NCBI RefSeq assembly: GCF_016802725.1 | Contig: NC_052671.1 | Coordinates: 25,359,728-25,423,727, forward strand | Direction of reading: 5' to 3' | Length of the DNA stretch: 64,000 nucleotides | Origin: Solenopsis invicta | Lineage: Eukaryota > Arthropoda > Insecta > Hymenoptera > Formicidae | Shown: positions 22,715 through 33,989 of the stretch, one piece after another | How the letters are laid out: each line of letters starts with the position of its first letter | Position numbering within the stretch: position 1 is the first letter of the stretch | Notes under the pieces: model-generated | What the model saw: the letters and a program-made list of their open reading frames with translations, nothing else | The model's database searches: none | What the model was told of the DNA's origin: nothing | Made by a program: the position numbers and the translations under genes

Positions 22715-23725
22715 TGTAATTTACCGACTTTCCGCGCGCGGATCAGGTCGTCGGACTCCCGGTGCGAGACCGCGAAAATGGTTCGACGCGGGAGAAAGGA
22801 AGGTCGTCGGGGCGGTTTGAATTACTCGATGCGAGATATGAGTTCGAATGCAGTTACATAGATATATTTGCTAAATGATATGTACATACACGTTTGAGCT
22901 ATTTACATATATACAGGTGCTTATGTATAGGTGCGTCCCGGCGCTAGACTACACGGGAGCGTATCGGCGCGATTCCGTGTGGGTGCGGCCCCGCGGCCTG
23001 TGTGGCGTGCTTCGGCGACGCGGTAGGCGTGGCCTACAGTACGGTTCGCGGACTAGCTGTTGTGACGCGATTATCTTGGGCGGATCGGGTTCCCGCGCGG
23101 TATGGCGGTTTCGCGACGGGATCGTCGCAGGCAGGTCGGACGCGCGACACCCTGTCAAGTACCTTGACACGAGACCCCGAACACGGCGGTCGCAGTTTTG
23201 GTGGGTGTCGCGAGGAGAGGAGGGTAGCCTCTGGGTCGCCGGGGACCGGCTCGTGGACCGAGACTCGTGGTCCTCGGTTCGCGGAGGCTGGTGTATGCCG
23301 AATGGATTTGCGTCGGAGGCGGAGTACCCTCTCGCCGCGGCCAAGCACTCTTCGACCGGGTTTCCGACTTTAAGAAGCAGGATATCGCCGACGCAGCGGA
23401 CCGTGATCGGGAAGCTGGTCGGTGACAGAGTGTCGTTTCTCGTCGCGGTGGCCCTATTTATACCGAGCGACTCCGCTCGCCTCTATTATCTTTCTCGGCG
23501 CTTGACGGCGGAGTCGTCGGGGTAGGGAGGACCGCGTGTCCTCCGAGAGCGCGTGCGCGCCGACTCAGCGCGTGCGATGGCTCGGAGCGTTTCTTCTGGC
23601 GATGTTTGTCAGGCGGTATCGCGGTCTTGGATTCTTAAAAGTGGGTGCCCACGGCACCCCCGGTTATGGCCCGGCGGCCTTTTCGGCTGATGTTTGCCGT
23701 GGCGATGTTTTTCTATACAGGGTGC
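22715..23725 (-). mobile_element. GC-rich LTR-like block with minus-strand TATA box
   Basis: About 1 kb of strikingly GC-rich DNA in AT-rich surroundings. On the minus strand GGTATAAATAGGG (TATAAATA at 23462-23455) is a strong core promoter. The left-hand minus-strand start TGTATAGAAAAAC near 23719 could be an LTR terminus. The long open frames on both strands are composition artefacts (Arg/Gly/Pro-rich, no motif). No target duplication was found, so identity as an LTR is inferred from its likeness to the solo LTR at 38982-40107. Confidence 0.4.
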
Positions 23726-24823
23726 ATCGTCACAAGATAATGTAAAAACGGATTGTATATCCAAAACATTGATCATCCAAGATGAAAATGTAAAGAAAGA
23801 ATAAGATAAATGATATAATTGATATTTGTGATCAAAATGTTCCACCTGTTTCTCGTAATATACTAATGACAAAAAAATCAAATTTTAAGAATATAGAGGA
23901 AATGAAAGAGCTCATTAAGTTTTAATAATTAATAATCATAGTTATTGATTTTGTTGTCAATAATGTTATTAATAAAGCAAATTTTGTAACATGTTACATA
24001 TTAAACTTGATGCATTACAACATAAATGAACATAATTTCAGTTGATTTATACAAAATAAAATATAAAAATAAAAATACTCTTTTTTTGCTTTAGTAAAAA
24101 AAGTAATCTTTATTTCAGTAAATTAATAATAATAAAATATTATAATGAAGTATTTATATTACTTCTATAGGCTGATAGTAATAAAAGAAAAAACGGTCGT
24201 AAAAAACTCCCAAGGCTGGCTTCGAGTGCTGACCTGATTTTTTTAAGATCGGCGATGGGTAATCCGAGATTTTTTGCGACTAAAAACCCTTTTCCGACCG
24301 AGCCACGGGCCTGAGTGCGAACCCGCGGATCCTCAGTCTTTACTTGCTGGAGAGGCTCATGCCTCTCAAGGCTCCCTTTCAACTTGTATTTTTACTCTTT
24401 TTCTAATAAATTTTATTATTATTTTTTTTTAATATCTACTGTGTAGACCCACACTTCATTATTATGATGAAGTAACATAAAAATTTTAGATTTAATTTTC
24501 TTGAATATTAAACATAACACACAATGAATATGAATAAAACGTAAGACATAAATATGTCGTACAAATTACTATTACGTCCAACTATTGAAGGAAGATGGAT
24601 TTATTGTGATGATAAAGGGGAAATGGAGTAAGTAGGGAAAGACATAACAAACTAGGCTCGAGCACACGTGTTAAGATAGATGAATACTAAACAAACGCTT
24701 AAAAGAATTCGGATCAGTGTGTCACGGAATCCCACATCCTATATCCTATTTCACGCACTCGTCTGTGTCATTTTGAGCCAATTTATTCGTTTTAGCTCGG
24801 AATAGAACCAAGTGCGATATCTC
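23726..24823. other. Non-coding stretch
   Basis: AT-rich with a GC-richer patch at 24195-24370. No gene, clean TIR pair or tandem repeat recognised. Confidence 0.4.
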
Positions 24824-24827
24824 TTAA

Positions 24828-25758
24828 CCCTTAAATACGTAAGTGGGTCTGAGAGAACCCATATGAAGTTTTGAACGCTTGCTATGTGAAGACGGAATGA
24901 GATAGGAGGTTCGGATCAAGACGTAAAAAAAGTTTGAAATCTCCTCTTTCGATTGATATGGTTGATCAACTTTTTTGGTCAACTAGAATTCGAACGGCAC
25001 GGTAGCAAAGTTTTCTTAGGGTCAATGCAACCCATATAGTGTGTAAGTGAAACTTTTTTTGTGAGTATTTTACATAAAAGAGCTGAACAAAATACGTTCA
25101 AACAGGTCGGTTTGCGGATGTTACTCGCATATACTCTGTCTAAAGTTGGAATACTATAAAATGCTGTAAAAAAGAGAGTTTTTCCGAAATATATCATGAA
25201 ACACATCAATTTTCAACTTTAGACACGATTTAATCAAAAATATCTCATATTTGCCTGTTACATAAGTACATTTTTTAATAGAAATGACAGTGATATAATT
25301 TTTTTTTGAAAGTATGAATCTTTAGCTTTAAAACGCCGTATTGTAAAGTTCTTCAAAGTTTTTTGTTGCAAAGATATGATTTTTTTTTAAACATGGATTT
25401 TTAGATGCCCAAAAATACCTTATATTCTCCATGTTACATAATTATACTTTTTAAAAGGAATGAATTTGTCAAATTTTATTTTGAAAGTGTGACTCTTTAG
25501 CTTTAAAACGCCGTATTTGAAAGTCCTTAAACGTTTTTAGTTGCGAAGATATGATTTTTTGAAGGAAAAGTGGATTTTTGACCAATTTCTTATTTTTGGC
25601 AATGTCGATTGTGCAATCACACTCCTAAGATTTTAAACTTTTGTTAAAAAAAAAATCGTAGAAAAATATTGATTATAATCAAAGTTATAGCTTCTCAAAG
25701 TTGAAAAAGTCTTCCAGAAATGTGTTTCCGTATTTTACAGGATTGGTGTGTTTAAGGG
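24828..25758. mobile_element. TTAA-flanked piggyBac-type MITE
   Basis: TTAA at 24824-24827 and 25759-25762 flank ends CCCTTAAA...TTTAAGGG, as expected for piggyBac-like elements (TTAA plus 5'-CCY). At 931 bp it encodes nothing recognisable. Internally it has two direct repeats of about 160 bp (about 25233-25390 and 25411-25560, both containing CTTTAGCTTTAAAACGCCGT), each preceding an AAGATATGATTTTTT tract. Confidence 0.8.
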
Positions 25759-26169
25759 TTAAAGCGAGGGATGGTCAGTTAGGTCGAGAAATTAATAGAT
25801 ATGATTTACATTTAAAAATTAAGCAAACGGTTTATTATTATTTTGAGCGGTTATAAAAAATTGCGTAGTCATTTCGAACGGGGTCTGTACAATCAATTTA
25901 TTATTTACTTGGGAGATTTGCAAAAATATAAAAAGGTATTATAAAAACATAATTTACTTTACTTTGATAAAAAAAATTTACAAATAGCTGATCATTGGCT
26001 TAAGAAATTACAAAGATTTATTATAACTTTGAATTTATAGTGATTACAATAGTCGTACTTTTTGCTTTATAATAAAATAATCTATTTATTCGAACTTAAG
26101 CATACTGAGATATATGCGTGTGTTGATATGAATGTGTTGATAGGGGCTGAAACAATAGGTTGAGAATAC

Positions 26170-26566
26170 TCTTTTACATCAGTATCTCGTCTATGGCGGC
26201 GGAATTTGAGGGGAAGAAGTTTAAAAAGACCTTCGAAACGAGAGATAATTCGGATATGTAGAAGGGAGTGGAAGCGATTGCTGCGATCAAAGATTTAAAA
26301 ATAGGGAAATTTGACATAAAAGCAGTCTTCATTAACGGTAAAGTCAAAAAAGAATTATACATAAAAATTTCTGAAGGCATAAATGTAAATTGCAATAAAG
26401 TATGTCGGTTAAATAAATCAGTATACAGGTCAGATGTATCAGATAAATCAGTATACAGGTCAGATGTATCAGTATACATCAATATACAGGTTAAAGCAAG
26501 CAGCAAGATGTTAGAATGATCGAGTCAACGATTTTATTAAAAAATTCGATTTCAAACGAAGCAAGC
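26170..26566 (+). pseudogene. Copia reverse transcriptase, N-terminal fragment
   Basis: AIAAIKDLKIGKFDIKAVFINGKVKKELYIKISEG...VCRLNKSVY is the copia RT palm start (family A..DLEI.QFDVKTAFLNG.L.E.IYM..P.G, VC.L.KSLYG), followed by RVNDFIKKFDFKRSK. A local duplication of about 30 bp (TCAGTATACAGGTCAGATGT, about 26419-26480) interrupts it. The piece is cut by the mariner at 26569. Confidence 0.85.
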
Positions 26567-26568
26567 TA

Positions 26569-27492
26569 CGAGGTGTGTTCAAAAAATACCGGAAATTTTC
26601 GTTTTTTGAAAAAAATATTTATTTATTTATCTACATTAATGTTGTCGCCTTCAAAATAGTCACCATTAGATATTATGCACTTATGCCAGCGCTTCTTCCA
26701 ATCCCCGAAACACTTCTCAAACTCGATCTTTGGGATAGCCTTTAGCTCTTTCAGCGATGCGCTTTTAATGTCATCTATGCTTGTAAAACGACGGCCCTTT
26801 AAGGTTCTTTTTATTTTTGGAAAAAGTCACACGGAGCCATGTCTGGCGAATATGGAGGCTGGGGCATCATTACAGTATTGTTTTTGGCCAAAAATTCACG
26901 AACAAGCAATGAAGTGTGAGCAGGTGCATTATCGTGGTGCAAAAGCCATGAATTGTTTTTCCATAAATTCGGGCGTTTTTTTCGGATCGCTTCACGTAAA
27001 CGGCGTTGAACTTGTAGGTAGTACTCCTTATTGATCGTTTGACCTCGTGGCAAGAATTCATGATGCACTATGCCATTAAAATCGAAGAACACAGTGAGCA
27101 TAACCTTCACGTTCGACCGCACTTGTCAAGCCTTTTTCGGTCTTGGCGAGCCAGAATGTCTCCACTGGGACGATTGAGCCTTAGTTTCGACGTCATATCC
27201 GTAAACCCATGTTAACATTTCACACACATTGTTACACTTTATGTTATTTTTTACGCAAAATTTGATACAAATTCTTTGATCCATTTTTTTTTCAGAAACG
27301 AAAATCGCCGAGCTCATAAAAACACGTGTAACCTTAGCGGCTACCACAGACAAAGTAAGCAATGAATACAGCTCAACATTTCAGCATACTTCAGGGGCAT
27401 GTATACCAACATAAACAAAAAAAAAATTTGACTGTCGGACTTTCCAAACCCGCGAAATTTAAAAATTCCCGTTACTTTTTGAACACACCTCG
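26569..27492 (-). mobile_element. Internally deleted mariner (DD34D)
   Basis: A TA at 26567-26568 and one at 27493-27494 flank inverted ends CGAGGTGTGTTCAAAAAR. The transposase remnant runs on the minus strand. MDQRICIKFCVKNNIKCNNVCEMLT is fused at about 27211 directly to WVYGYDVETKAQSSQW, deleting the helix-turn-helix region and the first catalytic Asp. A TGA follows KKA, then a readable LHHDNAPAHTS and PYSPDMAPCDFF with a terminal frameshift. It belongs to the same family as the full-length copy at 49128-50447, which could in principle mobilise it because both termini are kept. Confidence 0.9.
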
Positions 27493-27514
27493 TAGATAGA
27501 TGCGTTTATTTTGG

Positions 27515-28040
27515 CAAAGAGGGTGAGTAAAAAGATCTGTTTTTTGGCCCATTTCTTGGACCTCAAATTTCAAACTTTTCTTTATGTCAAATAGTACTGT
27601 ATAATGGAACATTAATCCCAGAAAAATTTGAAGATGAGCATAAGCGCGGTTCCGGAAATATAAAGGGTTGAAAGTGATGGTTTTTCATAACACAGGGCGT
27701 CGTTTTTAGACTTTTTTCTGTTGTTTGAATAAAAGTTACCATTTCCCATTGTATTTTTGCGCGCTAAACACGAATCTGGTAAGCAAATTGCTCTATCACG
27801 TCAGATTTCTTAGAAAAGTCAAAAATGATCATTTTTACTTCATCATGGTGATAAAAAAAATCTATTTCTATCTATCTAAAAAATATATACATAACAAAGT
27901 GAAAGATTGTTTCTTATGGATTTTTATTCTGGATTAAAATACGACCTTAGTTTTTCTCTAGTATGAAAACTCCTCGAGATAGATGGAGTTGAAGTGACAC
28001 GTGACACCGCCTTTCACGGATCAAGATGCTTTTCTATTGA
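27515..28040. repeat. Left long terminal inverted repeat of the 8.6-kb element
   Basis: Inverted match to 35579-36094 with scattered substitutions and small indels. Recognisable shared blocks include TCACGTCAGATTTCTTAGAA, the AAAATGATCATTTTT palindrome and the stretch ending TTCACGGATCAAGATGC. Open frames in it are not coding. Confidence 0.85.
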
Positions 28041-28625
28041 TTTCTGTTCTATTTCATTTATAGAGAGTAGAGGGCGTGCTTCATAAAGCATCCTGAAAGA
28101 TAGGGTCTCGTTACATGACGCATTTACAAGCTCTTTTGCAGTTAAAATACTGTATTTGTAGATTATTTGAGCATCCCTGCTCTATAAGGATGGCCGCCAT
28201 TGATAAACTCTTTGTAGCACAATGGCGCTGGCTACCCTCTGTGAGGGAACTAAAGTGCAAGTTGGAAGCGTTCAAAGCGATAACCGCGCATGCGTGATCG
28301 TACAAATCGGTTAACCAGCTCCAACTCCGATTTAGATAAGTTAGACGTAGAAACCGTAAAACGCATTTCTGTGATCTCAACTCGCCTCGTACTTATGATA
28401 AACGGCTCGATACTTAGAATCTGTAAGCTTCTGGTCGTGCTCAAAAAAAGACTATTCGTGTGTGTGATTAAGCTTCTTAATTATTAAACTTGCCCTGACT
28501 TAATGAATATCCTGACAACGAGTAAGATAATTGGCCCGAGACCATAACTATCTTCTGCTATAAATCCTACAGTACTATCACATGAAGTATATTCCAAGTA
28601 TCTATCTACATATTATTCTATCTTA

Positions 28626-28661
28626 TCTATTCTATTCTATTCTATTCTATTCTATTCTATT
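28626..28661. repeat. TATTC pentanucleotide microsatellite
   Basis: Seven or so perfect TATTC units, lying in otherwise unremarkable non-coding DNA (28041-28840) in which no gene was recognised. Confidence 0.9.
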
Positions 28662-28843
28662 CTTGTTCGTTGTTTTCCATTTTTTTGTTTGTACGATACA
28701 TGTGTCATATAAGCGCTCGGTTTATTTTTATGTATTGTCACGTCCGCGACGCTGCGGGTATAAATTTTTCGACATTGATATTGAGCAGACGGGCAAGCCA
28801 GCATTCGCTAAAAAATTCAACTATCAGGTCGCGTCCTGTTCCT

Positions 28844-29290
28844 AACATTTTCCAGCGCCGGATAGTCGCGAGTGATCTCCACGCACGGCCAGTAAGTCAT
28901 AAAAATCATAGACTAATGTCTATTTAACATTTCCCAGCGCCGGATAGTCGCGGCAGAGTGATCTCGTAGTAAGTCGTAAAATCGTATTTAACATTTTCCA
29001 GTGATAGAGGGTCGCTAGAGAAAAGCTGCGCCCACAACACTCAAAAAGTAATAAAATCTCAATCCAACATTTTCCAATGCCGGATGGTTGCGGCGTAGAA
29101 GTCCGCTCACACGGCACTTGAAAGCTACCGCGACAGAGAAATCTTTCGCGCGACCGTTAAAGTCATAAAATCGTAAACTGACAATTCCTTAACATTTTTC
29201 AGTGCCGGATGGTCGCGGCGGAGAAGTCCGCTCGCACGGCACTTGAATTTGAGTTTCCTCATTTAAGAAATCCGAGTGGTGGTTGCATCA
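28844..29290 (+). repeat. Degenerate tandem repeats upstream of a promoter
   Basis: Five copies of a block beginning AACATTTYCCAGYGCCGGAT followed by RGTCGCGG occur at 28844, 28926, 28990, 29066 and 29191, with variable spacing (64-125 bp). They end just before the TATA box at 29354. Repeated blocks immediately upstream of a core promoter resemble an enhancer array of the kind found in retrotransposon leaders; the function is inferred. Confidence 0.75.
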
Positions 29291-29353
29291 GCAGCAACCC
29301 CCACTAAGAGTACCGACTTGCCGCACTTTTCTCAGAGCTTTGTCTAAAAGTCG

Positions 29354-29389
29354 TATAAATAGGGATGCAGCCCGCGACTCCGGGCAGTT
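29354..29389 (+). promoter_or_regulatory. Pol II core promoter (TATA + initiator)
   Basis: TATAAATA at 29354-29361 is followed 31-32 bp downstream by an insect-type initiator CAGTT (29385-29389). It would drive the leader that leads to the Cys-rich ORF at 29932. Confidence 0.65.
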
Positions 29390-29931
29390 CGAATTCGACA
29401 GTCGAGATCAGGGCTAGTATAGCCGGAACAGTTCCGTGTCGCAATCGTAGTGACCAAGTTCTGTCCGAGCTATTAGTTCGTGTTGATCGATACAACGATT
29501 CATTCTCATTCCATTCCTAATTCGAAATCAAGTTCCAATCCAGCGCTAATATTAAGTCGAGGCCACTTCTAACCCTAGTTGAGATTAACATTAACTGTAA
29601 CTTCTAATCTAAATTCAATTCTAATTCTAGTATAACGTAGTTGTAGCTCGAATAAGTTGTGTTGCTTTCTTCCTTACGCTTATGGCAATAAATTATAATT
29701 TACGCTTAAACGCTTTGCTCAATTTCCATCCCTACTTCCATCCATCTTCATGCACGCAATATCGCGAGTGTAGTACACAAGCAGAAGTATTACGGTCGAG
29801 ACCCGAAGACAACCGAGCAGCCAAGAAGGACAAGGATAATCATCACCTGACCGATGCGGCCACTAAGGCATAGGCAACAGTCTCAGAAGCAACCGCCATT
29901 CCAAAAGCTAAGTCGCAACGCCCAATAAGGC

Positions 29932-30312
29932 ATGTCACATAACACGTATTTCTCAACCCGAGCCCCTTACTTCAATTGGCTTAACTCCGCGTTGTGTAGC
30001 CTAGCCACCTTCCACCAGCATCAAATTAATCACATTATCATTTGCGACAGGTGCCAAAATAACTTACCCCCTCGCGACCGCTTATATTACGACTCGATCA
30101 CGCGTCACCATTTAATTGTCGGCGGAGACGAAGAAGCCGTACGGTGTTCGTCCTGCAATAGTTTAATCTCACTTCCGGAGACCACGGTTGACTGCGTCGA
30201 GTGCTACGAAGCACTAAACGATCTCGCGCTTCATTTATACGATTCAGAAGACAAGCCGTATCTTAAAATCGAGCCTACTGTTATAGAGAATTACCTTTTC
30301 AAAAAAAGGTAA
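29932..30312 (+). CDS. Cys-rich protein 1, unknown function
   Basis: 126 codons starting MSHNTYFSTRAPYFNWLNS. There are three CxxC pairs: CDRC (residues 39-42), CSSC (74-77) and CVEC (90-93), in an acidic context, ending PTVIENYLFKKR. The pattern suggests a small treble-clef or zinc-ribbon fold, but no family was recognised. It lies 540 bp downstream of the TATA promoter in the 8.6-kb element. Its last dozen codons run into the left edge of the giant hairpin (from 30289), so the true C-terminus may have been lost by that insertion. A possibly related ORF lies at 33990. Coding status is supported by the Cys pairs and spacing rather than by known homology. Confidence 0.5.
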   Translation: MSHNTYFSTRAPYFNWLNSALCSLATFHQHQINHIIICDRCQNNLPPRDRLYYDSITRHHLIVGGDEEAVRCSSCNSLISLPETTVDCVECYEALNDLALHLYDSEDKPYLKIEPTVIENYLFKKR

Positions 30313-31770
30313 AAAAAAGGTGCCAATTTATGTGTGTGCGTGGGCACCTTATCTTTAATTTTTCTTAAAAACCCAAGTGGTACTATTTTTGTATTTTAAC
30401 AAGAATTTTTCCATACTAACCCATGTGGTAATTTTACCTTTAATTTTAATTCTACAAAACAATAGTAGTACTACTTTGTACTTTGTATTCTCATTGAAAA
30501 ATTTTCTTATTCCAACCCAAGTGGTATGTATTCTAAGAAATGAGTGAAATCTTTAAATTGCGCTAATTATAAAAAGAATATATTGCTCTTTAAAATAACT
30601 ACTGTATTTACTTAAAAATAAATATCTTAAATTTAATCTAACCTAAATGTATTTTTTTCCAAAAAATGTATGAAATCTTTAAATTGCGCCAATTATAAAG
30701 AGAATATATTGCTGTTTGAAATAACTACTGTACTACTTTTAACGAATAAAATGCAAGTGATAGTATATTTATTTTTTAAGTAAAACCCAAGCAGCGATAT
30801 CTTTAATTCCTTTTTAAATAAAATTCAAGTGATACTGTCTATGTATTTTTATTGAAACATTTTTCTGTTCTAACCTAAGTGGATGTACTTAATTTAAAAA
30901 AGTTTCAATGAAATATGTAACATTTAATCTCAAAGAATTAAAGAGAAAACAGAAATGAGAATGTTTTATTAAAATAAAAAATTTTTAAACTACAAAAAAT
31001 TGGCGCTGCTAGATGTCTAAATATAATCTAAATAAAATGTTGTAAAACAGCAGCGCCAATTTTTTGTAGTTTAAAAATTTTTTATTTTAATAAAACATTC
31101 TCATTTCTGTTTTCTCTTTAATTCTTTGAGATTAAATGTTACATATTTCATTGAAATTTTTTTAAATTAAGTACATCCACTTAGATTAGAACAGAAAAAT
31201 GTTTCAATAAAAATGCATAGACAGTATCACTTGAATTTTATTTAAAAAGGAATTAAAGATATCGCTGCTTGGGTTTTACTTAAAAAATAAATATACTATC
31301 ACTTGCATTTTATTCGTTAAAAGTAGTACAGTAGTTATTTCAAACAGCAATATATTCTCTTTATAATTGGCGCAATTTAAAGATTTCATACATTTTTTGG
31401 AAAAAAATACATTTAGGTTAGATTAAATTTAAGATATTTATTTTTAAGTAAATACAGTAGTTATTTTAAAGAGCAATATATTCTTTTTATAATTAGCGCA
31501 ATTTAAAGATTTCACTCATTTCTTAGAATACATACCACTTGGGTTGGAATAAGAAAATTTTTCAATGAAAATACAAAGTACAAAGTAGTACTACTATTGT
31601 TTTGTAGAATTAAAATTAAAGGTAAAATTACCACATGGGTTAGTATGGAAAAATTCTTGTTAAAATACAAAAATAGTACCACTTTGGTTTTTAAGAAAAA
31701 TTAAAGATAAGGTGCGCACGCACACACATAAATTGGCACCTTTTTTTTACCTTTTTTTGAAAAGGTAATT
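30289..31770. repeat. Giant near-perfect hairpin (1.48 kb)
   Basis: 30289-30998 and 31032-31770 are reverse complements over more than 700 bp with only a few mismatches. The centre is a short unpaired loop bordered by the closing stem AAAATTGGCGCTG / CAGCGCCAATTTT. The outer edges are AATTACCTTTTC / GAAAAGGTAATT. There is no coding content. It interrupts the 8.6-kb element right at the end of Cys-rich ORF 1. Transcribed from either side it would form a long double-stranded RNA. Its origin as a foldback element or as an inverted duplication is not settled. Confidence 0.95.
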
Positions 31771-31862
31771 TTGTACTGATATCACGCGTTTTGTAGTGAT
31801 AAGCAAAATTTATTTTGTTTGTAATGAAATACATGATTTTAACTTTGCAAGATTGTGAAGAT

Positions 31863-32066
31863 ATATACCACTTGGGTTGGAATAAGAAAATTTTTCAGTG
31901 AGAATACAAAGTATAATGTAGTACTACTTTTGTTTTGTAAAATTAAAGTTAAAAATAAAATTATTACATGGGTTAGGATGGAAAAATTTTTCTGTTAATT
32001 AAAAAAAATTAAAAATAAGGTGCATGCACACGCATAAATTGACATCTTTTTTTTACCTTTCTTTGG
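31863..32066. repeat. Third, partial copy of the hairpin arm
   Basis: A diverged direct copy of the outer ~200 bp of the right hairpin arm (31540-31766): ACCACTTGGGTTGGAATAAG ... the AAGGTGC / CACGCATAAATTG block ... TTTTTTTACCTTTCTTTGG. It lies 90 bp outside the hairpin, which implies the arm sequence is a repeat in its own right. Confidence 0.8.
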
Positions 32067-32590
32067 AAAAAAAAAATATATATATATACATACATGCTTA
32101 TGTTATTATTTATAACAAAAGCCATTAATAAATCTTATTATTAAAAATTCAACATTATCGTTAAGTAGCACATCTTTAGGATCACCAAATTTTAAAAGAA
32201 TCGATCCCACAATTTAATCTACAATCCTCTATTCCTACCTTTGAATAATAACAGTAAATATCCAATTTTTATAACTTTTAATTTTTATCTTCTATTTTTA
32301 TACGAGACATCAAAAGAATAACAATAATAAAGAAAACAATAGAAATTGTAAAGTATTATGATAAAATTAAACATTTCCAACAAGCACCAAATATAATTCT
32401 AAGATGTAATGTATAATATGTATATAACATATATAACATAGATCAAGATAATTACGTTACATTAAATTAAACACATACGCTATGTGTTTGCTAAGTTTGA
32501 AAATTAAATTTTCGTTATTCGTAATTAGAATAGAATATAAGACGCTTTTTCGAGATCTCGAGGATTACCTCGACGTCAACACTCAGATCG
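32067..32590. other. Non-coding AT-rich stretch
   Basis: No gene or structured repeat recognised between the third hairpin-arm copy and the CGT array. Confidence 0.4.
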
Positions 32591-32593
32591 CCT

Positions 32594-32931
32594 TTGCCGC
32601 CGCCGTCGCCGTCGTCGTCGTCGTTACCGCGCATCGTTGTCGTCGCCGTCGCCATCGCCGTCATCGTCGCCGTCGTCGTCGTCGTCGTTACCGCGCGTCG
32701 TCGTCGTCGTTACCGCGCGTCGTCGCTGTCGCCGTCGCATTGTTCGCCGTCGTCGTCGTCGTCGTTATCGCGCGTCGTTGTCGTCGCCGTCGTCGTCGTC
32801 ATCGTTACCGCGCGTCGTCGCCGTCGCCGTCGTCGTCGTCGTTACCGCGCGTCGTCGCGTCGTCGCGGTCGTCGCGTCATCGTCGCCGTCGTCGTCGTCG
32901 TCGTCGTCGTTACCGCGCGTCATCGCCGTCG

Positions 32932-33010
<79 letters not shown>

Positions 33011-33270
33011 TACCGCGCGTTGTTGTCGTCGCCGTCGTCGTCGTCGTTACCGCGCGTCGTTGTCGTCGCCGTCGTCGTCGTCATTGTTACCGCGCGTCGT
33101 CGCCGTCGCCGTCGTCGCCGTCGCCGTCGTCGCCGTCGCGCGTCGTCGCCGTCGCCGTCGTCGCCGTCGTTACCGCGCGTCGTCGCCATCATCGTCGCCG
33201 TCGTCGTCGTCGTTACCGCGCGTCATCGCCGTCGCCGTCGCCGTCGCCATCGTCGTCGTTACTGCACGTC
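32594..33270. repeat. CGT/CGC trinucleotide array
   Basis: About 680 bp of GTC/GCC-type triplets with a higher-order motif GTCGTTACCGCGCGTCGTCG recurring about a dozen times. The long frames encode only Arg/Ser/Val runs in every phase on both strands, so this is satellite-like rather than coding. A similar GTC-type array lies at about 57175-58015. Confidence 0.9.
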
Positions 33271-33577
33271 ATTTCCAGTCGTCCACTGTCACTATCACCA
33301 CTTCTACTACTGACACCTCGTGCTGTTTTCGAAAGCGTCCTTGAAGTGTGCTGTCCTCGTCGAGGGATCACGAGGACGTACAATCACCCGGCACTAACGA
33401 CCGTATACCTAATGCACCGCGCTTTTCGCGACGCGACATGCCTGATTCGCGAATCTAAAAATAACAGGTTAGGAAAACTGTCACCTTAACTTACCACTAC
33501 ATGTATGTACACATATATAGTGGTAAACGGCCATAATGCTTATGGGTACGGCCATGTTATATCACGTGATAGAACGG

Positions 33578-33585
33578 CTATAAAT
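33578..33585 (+). promoter_or_regulatory. TATA box upstream of Cys-rich ORF 2
   Basis: GGCTATAAATGAGCG resembles an insect core promoter; the initiator about 28 bp downstream is weak. It lies 405 bp before the ORF at 33990. A polyadenylation-like AAAAAATAAAAA at 33720 in between complicates the picture. Confidence 0.4.
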
Positions 33586-33989
33586 GAGCGCCACTCGTTA
33601 CTCGTGTCAAAAAGAGGTACTGGACAAGATTCGCTTGGCGACGATAATGACGTATCTTACACATGTAAAACATGTATTGGACTTTGCGTCGCGATATCTC
33701 CGCTCGTAGGACACGGAGAGAAAAAATAAAAACACTTTTATTATGCAATTCGTCACCAAGCTATCGATTGAGACTACTCAGACCTTGATCGGTTCAGCCG
33801 TTACTGAGATCTGATAACTCGTTAATGCTTGAAATCGCTGACTCGCGTAAAAGAGGCGCGGGTCTTTTTCGCTTTGCGTTTTTTATCTTTTTTTTAAATT
33901 GGCACGAGACGCGACCGCGCCTCTTGATCGAAGAAACGTGCACGTGTTCATGCCCCGAAAAATAATAATCACATACAATAAACTAAAGC

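Noticed and set aside
22875..23525. 216-codon frame and overlapping frames on both strands
   Set aside because: All phases stay open because the block is GC-rich; the composition is Arg/Gly/Pro with no recognisable domain. Treated as LTR-like DNA.
32482..33489. 335-codon Arg/Ser/Val frame
   Set aside because: Translation of a CGT-triplet satellite; every phase gives a homopolymer-like product.
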